Assembly (NCBI GenBank): GCA_945898055.1
Contig: CAMDGV010000037.1
Location: 1-43,019, forward strand
From: Akkermansia muciniphila
GTDB taxonomy: Bacteria > Verrucomicrobiota > Verrucomicrobiia > Limisphaerales > UBA9464
DNA length: 43,019 nt
Direction of reading: 5' to 3'
Below the pieces are notes generated by a model. It made no database searches. It saw nothing but the letters and a program-made list of their open reading frames with translations, and was not told the DNA's origin. Positions 9,730 to 19,302 of the stretch are shown here, piece by piece. The first letter of the stretch is position 1. Every line of letters starts with the position of its first letter. A program made the position numbers and the translations under genes.

Positions 9730-11498
9730 AAAGTTGAAACTTCCGATCGTTTACCAGCGAGGCAATACGCTTGAATGATCTCTGAAAATCCTTTGAGTCG
9801 TAGTGGTAAGAGTGGAGTGCATTCAGACAGTTCGCCCAATCGCTCTCGGGTTATTTCATCAATCACACACTCCATCGGCCTGGCAGCCCCACACAGGCGC
9901 GATGCCAGATTCACTCGGTCGCCGAGTACGGTATAATTGAGTCGATCATTCGATCCCATGCATCCGACCACGACGGTTCCGGTGGCCACTCCAATCCCAA
10001 CGTCGATGGGATGCACAGAAGTCAGGTTCAGTTGGCGACGTTCTTCCACCATTCTCAAAGCACATCGGGCGGCGTTAGAAGCGTCATTTCCATACGATTT
10101 TGGAGCTCCAAAAATCGCCATAATTAGATCACCGACAAACTTATCAACGACCCCGTTGCATTCATAAACGACCGCCGTCAACGCGCTCATATGTTCGTTT
10201 AATAGAGCAATAACTTCCACGGGTGGCATCCCTTGGGTCAAGGCTGTGAATCCACGAATGTCACAGAATAAAACGCTGACCTCTCTTAGTTCGCCGCCTA
10301 AGACTACCTCCCCTTTCATTAGGGCCTCAGCCACCTCACGGTCCGCTACTTGGGATAGAACCGATTGGTACCGCTTACTCAGAGCGAGCCCGTCGGCCAT
10401 CTCATTAAATGAAGCCGCTAACTCGCCCACTTCATCCATCGATCGTATGGGCACTTTATAGTGAAAATTGCCTCTGCGGATTTCGTTAGTTCCGAGGACA
10501 ATTTGCTGAAGAGGAACAGTTAATCCGTGGGACAAAAGCCAAATGGGCACTAGTGCTCCAGCCATCGCAATCAAACCCAAGCAACCGATCTTCATTCGTA
10601 AATCTTTCTGCTCTACTAAGAGTCCTTGCATTGAGAACAAGCAAACTTGATAGGCCAACGGAAAAGAGTTTCCTGCAGGGATTGCCGTATAAAAAAGACG
10701 GTGAGGAACTCCATTGATGTCCACCGTTCGATAGTACGATTCCTCTGCCTTGCTCGATAGTTCGTAAGTGACTTTTTGCGCCACCGCTTCCAAAGCGGAT
10801 TTAGGTATTACTTCTGAATAAAAATTTTTATCGAGCCAAATACCACTGAGAACCCCGTTTGAGTCAATCGCCCCTTCACTTACCGCACCTCCGCTGGGCA
10901 ATCCTACAATGAGTGCCCCCACTGCCGCTTCATTCGGATCATTCACAACGGGGGTGATGTTATATTTGCGAAGGATATTGGATCCATCGCTTGAATCCGC
11001 CAAATAACCGGATTCGGAACGACCTCTCTTCTCCTCGCCCTTCTTTGCTAATAGAGCCTGAAGCCCTTGCGGCCGAAGTTGAGTTTGAGGATCCTTGCCT
11101 GAAATCCCAAACCGAGGATCTGCGGTCGGAATGAGGTGACCCTCAGCGTCCAAAAAGCGGATCAAAGGCACGTTCAGCCCTGACTCAGAACTCGACTCAA
11201 GCAACGAACGAGATTCGGTGAAGATGTTGTCATAGATAAGTTTGGGATCGCCCTCACCCAACGCGCTAATAATCCGAGGTGATCGAGTTATCTTTCCTAT
11301 TTGAATGGCAGTTGCAGTAGTTTGAATGCGCTGACGCTCTAAGAATGAAGCCGCTTGTATTTTAAATTGTCCTTCAAAAAGACGTTGGTAAACTCCCGCA
11401 ACTCGTTGCTGAACCAGCAAAATTGTGGCTCCGGTAACGCTGCCAACGACTAAGGTCATCGACAGCATCAATCGGGTTCGAAAACGCAGGGCCATCAT
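9726..11498 (-). CDS. Membrane-bound class III adenylate cyclase with extracytoplasmic sensor and HAMP domain
   Basis: The product has 590 residues. A first TM helix lies at about 10-30, an extracytoplasmic sensor of about 265 residues follows (double-Cache-like length), and a second TM helix lies at about 303-325. A HAMP linker spans 325-378 (LTVPLQQIVLGTNEIRRGNF, DEVGELAASFNEM). The cyclase domain (about 400-580) has all key residues: metal ligands D413 (LFCDIRGFTAL) and D457 (DKFVGD), adenine-selecting K453 and T523 (NYTVLGDRVN), and transition-state N530 and R534. It should therefore make cAMP from ATP in response to an external signal. It overlaps the upstream cupredoxin-like gene by four bases (ATGA) and the downstream barrel gene likewise, so the three are made together. 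The ligand is unknown; the cupredoxin neighbour makes copper or redox state a candidate. Confidence 0.9.
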   Translation of the reverse strand: MMALRFRTRLMLSMTLVVGSVTGATILLVQQRVAGVYQRLFEGQFKIQAASFLERQRIQTTATAIQIGKITRSPRIISALGEGDPKLIYDNIFTESRSLLESSSESGLNVPLIRFLDAEGHLIPTADPRFGISGKDPQTQLRPQGLQALLAKKGEEKRGRSESGYLADSSDGSNILRKYNITPVVNDPNEAAVGALIVGLPSGGAVSEGAIDSNGVLSGIWLDKNFYSEVIPKSALEAVAQKVTYELSSKAEESYYRTVDINGVPHRLFYTAIPAGNSFPLAYQVCLFSMQGLLVEQKDLRMKIGCLGLIAMAGALVPIWLLSHGLTVPLQQIVLGTNEIRRGNFHYKVPIRSMDEVGELAASFNEMADGLALSKRYQSVLSQVADREVAEALMKGEVVLGGELREVSVLFCDIRGFTALTQGMPPVEVIALLNEHMSALTAVVYECNGVVDKFVGDLIMAIFGAPKSYGNDASNAARCALRMVEERRQLNLTSVHPIDVGIGVATGTVVVGCMGSNDRLNYTVLGDRVNLASRLCGAARPMECVIDEITRERLGELSECTPLLPLRLKGFSEIIQAYCLAGKRSEVSTL

Positions 11499-12124
11499 GG
11501 CACTGGCTGAAGCTTACCCACCTGCAATGTCTCTCCATCCCGAAGGTTGACCGATTTTTCTAAGGAGGTCTTTTCGTCAATCCAAACCTTCAATTTGAAC
11601 TGGCCCGCAGGCAAACCGCTTAACTTAAAAGAACCATCGGGTCGGGTCACAACGAAGTGTGGGGTCGCTAAAACTAAAATTGCACCGCGCATGTGTTCAT
11701 GAATGTCGCAGAATAACCGAACGACGCCGATTTTATCAAAGATCATCCCTGCCGGTGCTTCATCCTTACGATAACGGCCCAGATCAAAGCGACGCACTTT
11801 AGAATAGGAAAAGACGTTATGGTAGTCGTCATCCTCATTCGGAAATTCCACTCGGGTACCCACACAAATGGGCAAAATTGAATGTTCAAATTGGAAACGC
11901 TTTTGGCTCATTTTTAGAATATGAGGGGTGTTGGTCTTAGCAAATTCGCCCTCCAGAAAAACGACAGCCACGGTGAGCGGTGCTGGCGCTACTCGAGGCA
12001 TCGCGTGATAACGAACCGCTGGAGCGGTTGATTTTGCGGTCGGCAACTCAACGGAACCCTCGATACTCGCATCCCCAAAGACGTTGCTGGTGACCCAAAG
12101 TAACCACCACCCATAGAGCCTCAT
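11495..12124 (-). CDS. Exported cupredoxin-like protein (methylamine-utilisation type)
   Basis: The product has 209 residues from the ATG at 12124, with a short signal peptide (YGWWLLWVTSNVFG). The middle is a plastocyanin-like fold with candidate type-1 copper ligands H102 (DDDYHNVFSYSK) and C139-x2-H142-x2-M145 (FCDIHEHM). The final 55 residues are a small carboxypeptidase-regulatory-like beta domain (RPDGSFKLSGLPAGQFKLKV). Proteins of this type are often annotated as methylamine utilisation protein, but no methylamine dehydrogenase genes are nearby. A TTG at 12190 would lengthen the frame by 22 residues and bury the signal peptide, so the ATG is preferred. It is the first gene of a three-gene operon; the stop overlaps the cyclase start (ATGA). 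A role as periplasmic copper or electron carrier, or as part of the cyclase sensor, is inference. Confidence 0.8.
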   Translation of the reverse strand: MRLYGWWLLWVTSNVFGDASIEGSVELPTAKSTAPAVRYHAMPRVAPAPLTVAVVFLEGEFAKTNTPHILKMSQKRFQFEHSILPICVGTRVEFPNEDDDYHNVFSYSKVRRFDLGRYRKDEAPAGMIFDKIGVVRLFCDIHEHMRGAILVLATPHFVVTRPDGSFKLSGLPAGQFKLKVWIDEKTSLEKSVNLRDGETLQVGKLQPVP

Positions 12125-12383
12125 CAGGCAAAGGATTCGAAAACTGAAGGACGTATAATTTGATTTGATGATTGTGAATAATCTACCCAAAAAATTTAGG
12201 CAACTTGGATTGTCAAAACCTCGCTTCTTTAATTCGGCTTACCCAAAATCTTTGGTTTTTTTTCAGAATTAGTAAGTTTTTCCTAGGCTCGATCCAGCCT
12301 CTTTTTGCCCAGAGACTTTACTTCAACCTCGGATTTCTCGATGATTTTGGAATTAGCCAATCAATAAGGACCGGAGCCCATTT

Positions 12384-15300
12384 GTGCTTTTGATCAATGA
12401 ATTCAAGTTTCACAGGCAAGGGATTCGTTTCTCGGTTCATCCCGCACTGTTCCCAATCGGTCAGTGCTCTCTAATTTCCATTAAAAAATCGGAGTTTCGT
12501 CAGTGTTTGACTCTTGGAATGTTCTTTTTTTTTGGATGGATTCTACTGACCAATCATTTAGTGGGTCAGTGGCCCGAATCGACCCCGCTCCCCGTGCGAA
12601 CTCCGCGCAGCGGACCGCTCTTTGAATCGATTCCAAGTGCGCATTCGGAACTCAATTTAGTACATCAACTGCCTGAGTCTATCCCAGTCACCTTGATGCA
12701 AGAACAGGGTGCCGGAGCGGGCATTTGTGCAGGTGATATCGATGGAGATGGCCTGCCAGATCTGCTGATTTCAAATTACAACAAAGGCTGCCGCCTTTAT
12801 CGCAATCTTGGGCACTGGAAATTTAGTGACATTACCGATCAAGCCGGCCTCGAGACCACCCAGCGCTGGTGTGGAGGGGTGGCCATGGTGGATATCGACA
12901 ACGATGGTGATTTAGATCTCTACATCTGCTGTCTCAACGCACCGAATTTGCTCTTTATTAATCGAGGTAATGGGAGCTTCACAGAGCAGGCAGTGGCTTA
13001 CGGACTTGCTTGGACTGGGGCCAGTGTGATGGCTGCGTTCTGTGACTATGACCGTGATGGGCAATTGGATCTTTATCTATTGACCCATCGAAACCCCTAT
13101 GGCCGCGAGGCCCAGTTACCACGGGATACTCGAGAAGCTGTCGCTCGAGGTATTTTGCTCCGCACAACTCAAGGTCGATTTGAGATTGCCCCAGCCTACC
13201 GTGAGCTTTTTGCGCTAACCGAAAAGGCGGAAGGAAGGGCTGAATTGAGCATCGTTGGAGAAGCCGACCAGCTCTTCCGGCAACTTCCCAACGGACACTT
13301 CACCAATGTCACCGAGCACGCAGGCATCCGAGGCAACGATATCGGATTGGGTGTCAGTTGGTGGGATTACGATGGGGACGGTTGGCCGGATATCTATGTC
13401 GCCAATGATCATAAAACCCCCGATCGACTCTGGAAAAACCAAAGAGACGGCACCTTCAAAGACTTTACCGCAATTGCCTTACCGCTTATTCCCTTTTCGT
13501 CGATGGGGACAGATGTCGGTGATGTCAATAATGATGGTCGGCTCGATCTAATCGCCACCGATATGGCTGGATCATCCCGAGAGCGACGGATGCAGATTGA
13601 TCAAGATCCCGAGAAGAATCGTTGGTTTCTAGAGCACTCGGTTCCTCCGCAACTTTCTCGTAATTCCCTCTTCCTCGCTACCGGCCTAGATCGAGTGCTG
13701 GAGGCAGCGCGATTGACCGGACTCGACGCGTCTGATTGGACTTGGTCGCCTAAATTTGGTGATTTTGATAACGACGGATGGGTTGATCTCTTCATCGCCA
13801 ATGGGATGTCGAGGGATTTTTTAAACGGCGATTTACTCGCAAAAATGGCTCAACCGAGGCAACTCGGGTGGCGACATCAATCCCTGCTGAAGGAGACAAA
13901 TCTAGCCTTTCGCAACCGGGGTGAACTGCACTTTGTCAGAAGCGAAGTCGAGTGGGGGTTGAATCAATTGACCGCCAGTTTTGGAACCGCGGTGGCCGAC
14001 TTTGATCAGGATGGAAATCTGGATTTAGCGGTGATGAATTTGGGTGGGTCTGTTGCTTTGTATCGTAATCGAGAAGCGGCAAATCATCGGATGACTCTGC
14101 GGCTCAAGGGAACTCGGAGTAATCGTTGGGGAATCGGGGCCGTGGCAACGGTAGAGACGCAGCAAGGCTTACTGACCCGGACCATTAGTCTGACGAGCGG
14201 ATTTATGTCGGCAAATGAACCCCTCCTCCATTTCGGACTTTCATCCAATAGCAGTGTGCGATGTCTCACTGTCGAGTGGCCGAGTGGGGGCCGACAGCAG
14301 TACAAAAACCTACCCGCAGACCGCGCGTATACACTCACTGAACCAGAAACTCGGTCGACGCCATCACCGGTAATTGCTCAGACAAATACTTGGCTAATTC
14401 CCTCCAAAAGCCTCGAGGGCTTTGGTCATTCAGCGGGCGTCGATGCTGATGCTAATCGACACGCTTCTTTGCCGTGGAGATTTTCGCAAAGGGGACCGGT
14501 TATGGCTGTCGGCGACCTCAATGGCGATGGGTTCGATGATTTTTATCTGGGTGGTTCGAAGGGCGAATCAGGGATTTTAGGGGTTCGACAACTCGACGGT
14601 TCTTTTCGACGCATTCGTTTACCCGCCTTTGAGGCTGATCGCGGTCCCGTGGACTCAGGCGCGCTTTTTTTCGATGCAGACGGCGATGGTGACTTGGATT
14701 TATATGTTGTGGCGGGAGGCGTGGACTCTCCGGTTGGGAGCCCTTTCGCCAAAGATCGACTCTATCTTAATGACGGTCAGGGAGGATTCAATCGCGCCTC
14801 ATCGAATACCCTGCTGGGTGAGGCCCAAGAAGGAAACGTGGTCTGTGCTGGAGATTTTGATCGAGACGGCGATCTTGATCTTTTTATTGGTGGCGGATCG
14901 GTTCCGGAAAATTATCCACTGGCCCGCCGGAGTCGACTGCTTCGCAATGAGCAAGGTCGGTTTAGGGATATCACTGATCAGCTCATTCCCGAGTTAAACC
15001 GAGTAGGTGTCGTCACCGGTGCGGTGTGGTCTGATGCCAACGGCGACGGGAGATTGGACCTCGTGATTACCTGCGAATGGGGGAAGGTAAGTTTGTTTTT
15101 GAACGACGCTGACCACTTCGAAAATGCAACCGCATCTTCCGGATTTGGGGCGCGCCCGGGTCTTTGGCAATGCGTTCTAGGCTGTGATGTCGATGGGGAT
15201 GGCGACATAGATTATATCACCGGCAACTTCGGCTTGAACTCTAACTATCGAGGCACAGTCCAAGACCCGCTTTTTCTGTATCGAGGTGATTTGGAAGGGA

Positions 15301-16157
15301 CAGGTCAAACTAACCTACTGCTCGTCCAGTCGGAGGCTGGCGTTCTTTATCCTCAGTCGAGTCGACGCAGTTTGCTCGCATTATTTCCTTCATTGGGTGA
15401 AAAGTATCCGACATTTGAATCTTTGGCTAAAGCTTCGATGAATCAACTTTTTGAAGTTGAGCACTTAAACCGGGCTGAAAAGTTTCAGATCAATACGCTC
15501 GAATCCGGAGTGTGGATCAACGATGGCAAGGCCCACTTTCGCTTCGTGGCCTTACCGGTCGAAGCTCAACTGGCCCCTTCTTTTGGAATGGCCACGGTGG
15601 ATCTGGGTGGCGAGGGATATTTTGACCTTTTTTTAGCACAGAATTTTCGTGCCAAAAGCCAATTAGGTCCTTTGGACGGCGGGGTCGGCTTGATGTTACG
15701 CGGCCTAGGAACTGGTGAGTTTAAGGCCATTGCACCGACGGAAAGTGGATGGATAATTCGGGGCGACGGACGGAGCGTGGGTGGGTGCGATTTGAATCAG
15801 GACAGCTTACCGGATCTCATCGTCGGGAGCGACGGGAGCGACTGGTCAAGCTTTCAGAATCAGGCCCCAAAAAGGGTGGGTCAAAGCCTCGCTGCTTTTG
15901 AAATCCGTTTGCGAGGTCGAAGCGGGAATCCCTTCGGTATCGGCAGTTCGGTTTCGATTCAGTATCGGGACGGTTCGCAGCGCACTGCCGAGGTTTATGC
16001 CGGAGGAAATCGATGTGCTTCAGCGGGGGCCAGCCTGTACTTTCCCTACCGTATAGACTGTCCACCCATCCAGGTGAAAGTTCGCTGGCCCGACGGTAAA
16101 CGCACTGCGACCGCTCTAAAAATCCTCAAACCGATTCAGATTCTTGCTCAAGATTAA
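12384..16157 (+). CDS. Giant double FG-GAP/VCBS and ASPIC-UnbV protein (CRTAC1-like)
   Basis: The product has 1257 residues and contains two copies of one architecture. Residues about 95-600 carry FG-GAP/VCBS repeats with calcium-binding DxDxDG loops (GDIDGDGLPDLLISNYN, VDIDNDGDLDLY, WDYDGDGWPDIYVAND, GDFDNDGWVDLFIANG, ADFDQDGNLDLAVMN), then an ASPIC/UnbV segment (GIGAVATVET to LTVEWPSGG). Residues about 680-1250 repeat this with GDLNGDGFDDFYLGG, GDFDRDGDLDLFIGGG, CDVDGDGDIDYITGNFG and a second UnbV-like end (GIGSSVSIQYRDG, VRWPDGKR). FG-GAP repeats build integrin-like beta-propellers, so an extracellular binding or adhesion role is likely. A hydrophobic export segment sits at residues 44-62. 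The GTG at 12384 has GGAG seven bases upstream; an ATG at 12519 starts just before the hydrophobic core and is the alternative. Confidence 0.85.
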   Translation: MLLINEFKFHRQGIRFSVHPALFPIGQCSLISIKKSEFRQCLTLGMFFFFGWILLTNHLVGQWPESTPLPVRTPRSGPLFESIPSAHSELNLVHQLPESIPVTLMQEQGAGAGICAGDIDGDGLPDLLISNYNKGCRLYRNLGHWKFSDITDQAGLETTQRWCGGVAMVDIDNDGDLDLYICCLNAPNLLFINRGNGSFTEQAVAYGLAWTGASVMAAFCDYDRDGQLDLYLLTHRNPYGREAQLPRDTREAVARGILLRTTQGRFEIAPAYRELFALTEKAEGRAELSIVGEADQLFRQLPNGHFTNVTEHAGIRGNDIGLGVSWWDYDGDGWPDIYVANDHKTPDRLWKNQRDGTFKDFTAIALPLIPFSSMGTDVGDVNNDGRLDLIATDMAGSSRERRMQIDQDPEKNRWFLEHSVPPQLSRNSLFLATGLDRVLEAARLTGLDASDWTWSPKFGDFDNDGWVDLFIANGMSRDFLNGDLLAKMAQPRQLGWRHQSLLKETNLAFRNRGELHFVRSEVEWGLNQLTASFGTAVADFDQDGNLDLAVMNLGGSVALYRNREAANHRMTLRLKGTRSNRWGIGAVATVETQQGLLTRTISLTSGFMSANEPLLHFGLSSNSSVRCLTVEWPSGGRQQYKNLPADRAYTLTEPETRSTPSPVIAQTNTWLIPSKSLEGFGHSAGVDADANRHASLPWRFSQRGPVMAVGDLNGDGFDDFYLGGSKGESGILGVRQLDGSFRRIRLPAFEADRGPVDSGALFFDADGDGDLDLYVVAGGVDSPVGSPFAKDRLYLNDGQGGFNRASSNTLLGEAQEGNVVCAGDFDRDGDLDLFIGGGSVPENYPLARRSRLLRNEQGRFRDITDQLIPELNRVGVVTGAVWSDANGDGRLDLVITCEWGKVSLFLNDADHFENATASSGFGARPGLWQCVLGCDVDGDGDIDYITGNFGLNSNYRGTVQDPLFLYRGDLEGTGQTNLLLVQSEAGVLYPQSSRRSLLALFPSLGEKYPTFESLAKASMNQLFEVEHLNRAEKFQINTLESGVWINDGKAHFRFVALPVEAQLAPSFGMATVDLGGEGYFDLFLAQNFRAKSQLGPLDGGVGLMLRGLGTGEFKAIAPTESGWIIRGDGRSVGGCDLNQDSLPDLIVGSDGSDWSSFQNQAPKRVGQSLAAFEIRLRGRSGNPFGIGSSVSIQYRDGSQRTAEVYAGGNRCASAGASLYFPYRIDCPPIQVKVRWPDGKRTATALKILKPIQILAQD

Positions 16158-16457
16158 GCCGAGTCTCCGTGCGGACCAACCAAATCACTCATGCAAAACA
16201 CCTACTGCTGACCCGTCTTTCAATCCCTTTTCTGGATCTTTTTTGAGGTACTTCGACGTTTTCGGTGGGTGATCAGAGGGTTGGCAATCTGCGCTTCCCA
16301 GCTACGAACTAGAGCGGGGGCCTCGGGTATTTATCGGGAGTAATCGGGTGAACTATGGGGCAGACTCAGAACTCCTGACTTGGATGGAATTGCAATGAAC
16401 CGCTCTCGAGCAATCCCATAGCTCTCTTGATTTTTGGAAATCTTGGGATGCTATGCG
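16158..16457. other. Intergenic stretch between convergent genes
   Basis: About 300 bases between the convergent FG-GAP and MFS genes. I see no gene, no clear terminator hairpin and no repeat. Confidence 0.5.
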
Positions 16458-17768
16458 TCAATTCGAGGCGGTGCGTCGTTTGACCTCTGCATCCGGATGA
16501 ATGCCGAACCAGCAGAAGGCACCGAGTAAACAGATCGCCCCGCCCAAGCTGATACCCCAACTCCAGCCCAAGATGCCGCCAACCCAAGGCGTCACTACTG
16601 GCGCGAGGAGGCCTCCCACATTCCCTCCGGTGTTGCAGATGGCCGCCGCCGTGCCGCCCTTGGATCGCCCGATGTCCACAGCCGTGGCCCAAATGGGTCC
16701 CTCGCTCGCTCCAAGCGCAGTATGGGCTAGGGCAAACCAGACTACGATCCAGACCGGATCTCGGCAGATCACCCCTAGACCTAGCAGAATTGCGCTGGCT
16801 GCCATCCCGCCCCCGGCAACGAGCGATCGTCCGCGCCTTACACCTAATTTCGAACTCCAATGAGCCGAGATCCATCCCCCTAGCGGCATGCCGATCGCTA
16901 AAGCAACCTGAAGGAATCCCGCGTAATATTTGCTGGTGGCGCCACCCAGATTGAGAACTTTATCGAAGTAATACTGCATCCAATACACAAACAGGTATTG
17001 GAAGTAACCCACGGCAGAGTAGCTTAGGGTCACCAGCAGGAGACTGCGGTTGCAGATCAGGTCTCGCCAGCCGATCTCGTCTCCTAAGTTCTTCGTTACC
17101 GAGACTACACCCGACTCAATCCAGGCTCGCTCCGTAGCGTTTACCTGAAGATGAGAGCTAGGCGTGTCCGTAGAGTTTAGAGACCAGATAATCGTAATTG
17201 TTGCCGTGACCCCTGCGCAAATTACGAAGCCTGTGGGCCAACCTACGCGAGCGATGAGTGCGCCAAATCCAGGATAACTCGCCGCCACCCCCGCGATCGC
17301 GGCAGCGGTAACGATGCCATTGGCCCAACTGCGCTGCCCAGCAGGGAACCAGTGAGCCACCGCCCTCGCTCCGGCAGGGTGCAAGGGGCTACTGATGCAG
17401 CCCATTGCTCCTCGGGCGAGAATCAGGCCTATCCAGAGAGAGCCTCCTGCAAGGCCGATCCATCCCAAGATGCCGGTTAAGGCCGCGAACACCGCTGAGC
17501 CGAACCCCACCAGCATGAGCGCTCGCCTTGGACCGAACCGATCGATAAAGACTCCCCCTGGAATCATGCAGATCGAATACACGAGCAAAAATGAGGAGTA
17601 CACGCCCCCCATCTGCACCGGATTGATACCGTAGCGCTGCATGATCTGGTCTGTGCCAGCCACCGACATACTCGATCGATTTAGATGGCTGATGAAGCAC
17701 AGAGCCATGACCATAATAATCATCCGCCACCGAACGTGAGTCATGGGATTTTCGGGGAGGGGCTTCAT
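16458..17768 (-). CDS. MFS transporter, anion:cation symporter (sugar-acid) type
   Basis: The product has 436 residues from the ATG at 17768, with about twelve hydrophobic helices. The start of helix 1 (ALCFISHLNRSSMSVAGTDQ) and the loop-2 signature (GVFIDRFGPRRALMLVG) are typical of the MFS, and the arrangement, with a long helix 1 loop and GISPVQMGG-like spacing (YGINPVQMGGVYSSFLLVYS), resembles the ACS family that imports hexuronates, glucarate or galactonate. It is divergent from an enolase-superfamily acid-sugar-type enzyme starting at 17957, so together they probably form a sugar-acid uptake and breakdown unit. The frame is open up to 17951, but the additional 61 residues are hydrophilic and would overlap the promoter region of the divergent gene, so I chose the internal ATG. 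The substrate is inferred from family and context only. Confidence 0.8.
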   Translation of the reverse strand: MKPLPENPMTHVRWRMIIMVMALCFISHLNRSSMSVAGTDQIMQRYGINPVQMGGVYSSFLLVYSICMIPGGVFIDRFGPRRALMLVGFGSAVFAALTGILGWIGLAGGSLWIGLILARGAMGCISSPLHPAGARAVAHWFPAGQRSWANGIVTAAAIAGVAASYPGFGALIARVGWPTGFVICAGVTATITIIWSLNSTDTPSSHLQVNATERAWIESGVVSVTKNLGDEIGWRDLICNRSLLLVTLSYSAVGYFQYLFVYWMQYYFDKVLNLGGATSKYYAGFLQVALAIGMPLGGWISAHWSSKLGVRRGRSLVAGGGMAASAILLGLGVICRDPVWIVVWFALAHTALGASEGPIWATAVDIGRSKGGTAAAICNTGGNVGGLLAPVVTPWVGGILGWSWGISLGGAICLLGAFCWFGIHPDAEVKRRTASN

Positions 17769-17956
17769 TTTTATTGGGGAAAACTTTACTGGGGAGATCT
17801 TGGAAGAACATCGCCTCATCGGCCTCGGAGCGTCAAGGATCGCGAGGTGCTTGCGGGACGGAATTCCTATTAGGAATTTGTCTTTCGCTCGCGGAGAGAT
17901 CCACGGAGACTCCGGCTTCTCCATAGGGTAACTCGATTGAAAACAGATCAAATATC

Positions 17957-19174
17957 ATGAAGATTGAAGCGGTCGATTTCTACTACTTGTCCATCCCGCA
18001 GGTGTTGGATGTAGGCGACGGAAGCCAGGACGCGTTGCTGGTTCGCGTGCGTGCGGGAGATTATGAGGGATGGGGGGAGTGCGAAGCCTCGCCGCTGGTC
18101 TCAATGGCGAGTTGGAACTGCCCGATGTCTCACAGCGCATGCAAGCCGGTGAGCGCCTCCGTGCTGGGGCAGAAACTTGATGACGTCGATGATTTGCATC
18201 GAGTGAATCGTCTGGTTCGCGCGCAGAGTCTGGACCTCCTTCAGGCCGACCACACACTTTCCGGGGTCGACATTGCTCTTTGGGATTTGTTGGCGCGTGC
18301 CAAGGGTGCCCCCGTCTTTCGCCTCTTGGGGTATCAGAAGTCATTCCCCAAGCTCGCTTACGCCTCCCAGCTTTTCGGTGACGATCCTAGCATTACTTTT
18401 CAGCGTGCTTGCGACGTGAGGAAGGCTGGCTTCCGGGCCGCTAAGTTTGGCTGGGGGCCGTATGGTCTAGGAACGTCGCAGGAGGATGCTGACCAAGTGG
18501 AAGCTGCCCGAGAAGGGCTAGGCCAAGACGGTATCCTTCTCGTGGACGTCGGAACGGTTTGGTATGAGGATGTCGCTCGCGCAGAGCAAAGGATCGCTAC
18601 CTTAAAGAAGTGCCGGGTGGGTTGGTTGGAAGAGCCCTTCGTGTCGGGCGCATTCAAAGCCTACCATCGGTTGGCTCAGTTGGCACCCGAGGTGCCCATG
18701 GCTGGGGGAGAAGGATGTCATACCGTCCATCAAGCCATCAACATGATCGACTATGCGGGCTTGGGTTACATCCAGATCGACACTGGACGGGTGGGCGGCA
18801 TCACATCGGCCAAGCAAGTGGCCGACTACGCCGATGCCAAGGGGGTGCGCTTTGTTAATCACACCTTCACCACTCACTTAGCATTGAGTGCCTCATTGCA
18901 GCCTTATGCTGGCCTAGAGAAACACGATATTTGCGAGTATCCCTTTGCCCCTTCTTCACTCGGACGCGACTTTACCACCACCAAGCTCCTGCCGGATTCC
19001 CAGGGATGGGTGAACGTGCCGAGCTTGCCCGGACTCGGGGTTGTCCCGGACACCGCCGCGTTGAAACCGTACCTTCAAGAGGTCGAAATACTTGTCGGTG
19101 GCAAGACAGTCTTCCGCAGCTCAACTTTCGATCCAATGGGTGGGTCCGCTCCCTCGACTGGAGCGTTGTTGTGA
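17957..19174 (+). CDS. Mandelate racemase / muconate lactonizing enzyme family protein (enolase superfamily)
   Basis: The product has 405 residues with the capping domain (1-125) and a TIM-barrel. Likely catalytic residues align in spacing with mandelate racemase: K163 (AAKFGWG, a K-x-G rather than K-x-K), metal ligands D197 (LVDVGTVW), E226 (WLEEPF) and E252 (GGEGC), and a D275/H302 dyad 27 residues apart as in mandelate racemase D270/H297 (IQIDTGRVGG, NHTFTTHL). The family removes an alpha proton from a carboxylate substrate, giving racemization or dehydration of sugar acids. The missing second Lys of the K-x-K motif argues for one-sided (R-type) chemistry, such as an acid-sugar dehydratase. 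It is divergent from an MFS transporter of sugar-acid type. The exact substrate cannot be read from sequence. Confidence 0.85.
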   Translation: MKIEAVDFYYLSIPQVLDVGDGSQDALLVRVRAGDYEGWGECEASPLVSMASWNCPMSHSACKPVSASVLGQKLDDVDDLHRVNRLVRAQSLDLLQADHTLSGVDIALWDLLARAKGAPVFRLLGYQKSFPKLAYASQLFGDDPSITFQRACDVRKAGFRAAKFGWGPYGLGTSQEDADQVEAAREGLGQDGILLVDVGTVWYEDVARAEQRIATLKKCRVGWLEEPFVSGAFKAYHRLAQLAPEVPMAGGEGCHTVHQAINMIDYAGLGYIQIDTGRVGGITSAKQVADYADAKGVRFVNHTFTTHLALSASLQPYAGLEKHDICEYPFAPSSLGRDFTTTKLLPDSQGWVNVPSLPGLGVVPDTAALKPYLQEVEILVGGKTVFRSSTFDPMGGSAPSTGALL

Positions 19175-19302
19175 ATGAATTGACCAAGCAGTTCTGGTGT
19201 TTTGATTGACTTACGGCGCCCACCCATTCAAAATTTCAAGTCAACTTCCACATCGTGCGCAAACGCTACCTGCATAGGGGAGCGGTGTGAAGTCAACTGA
19301 CC

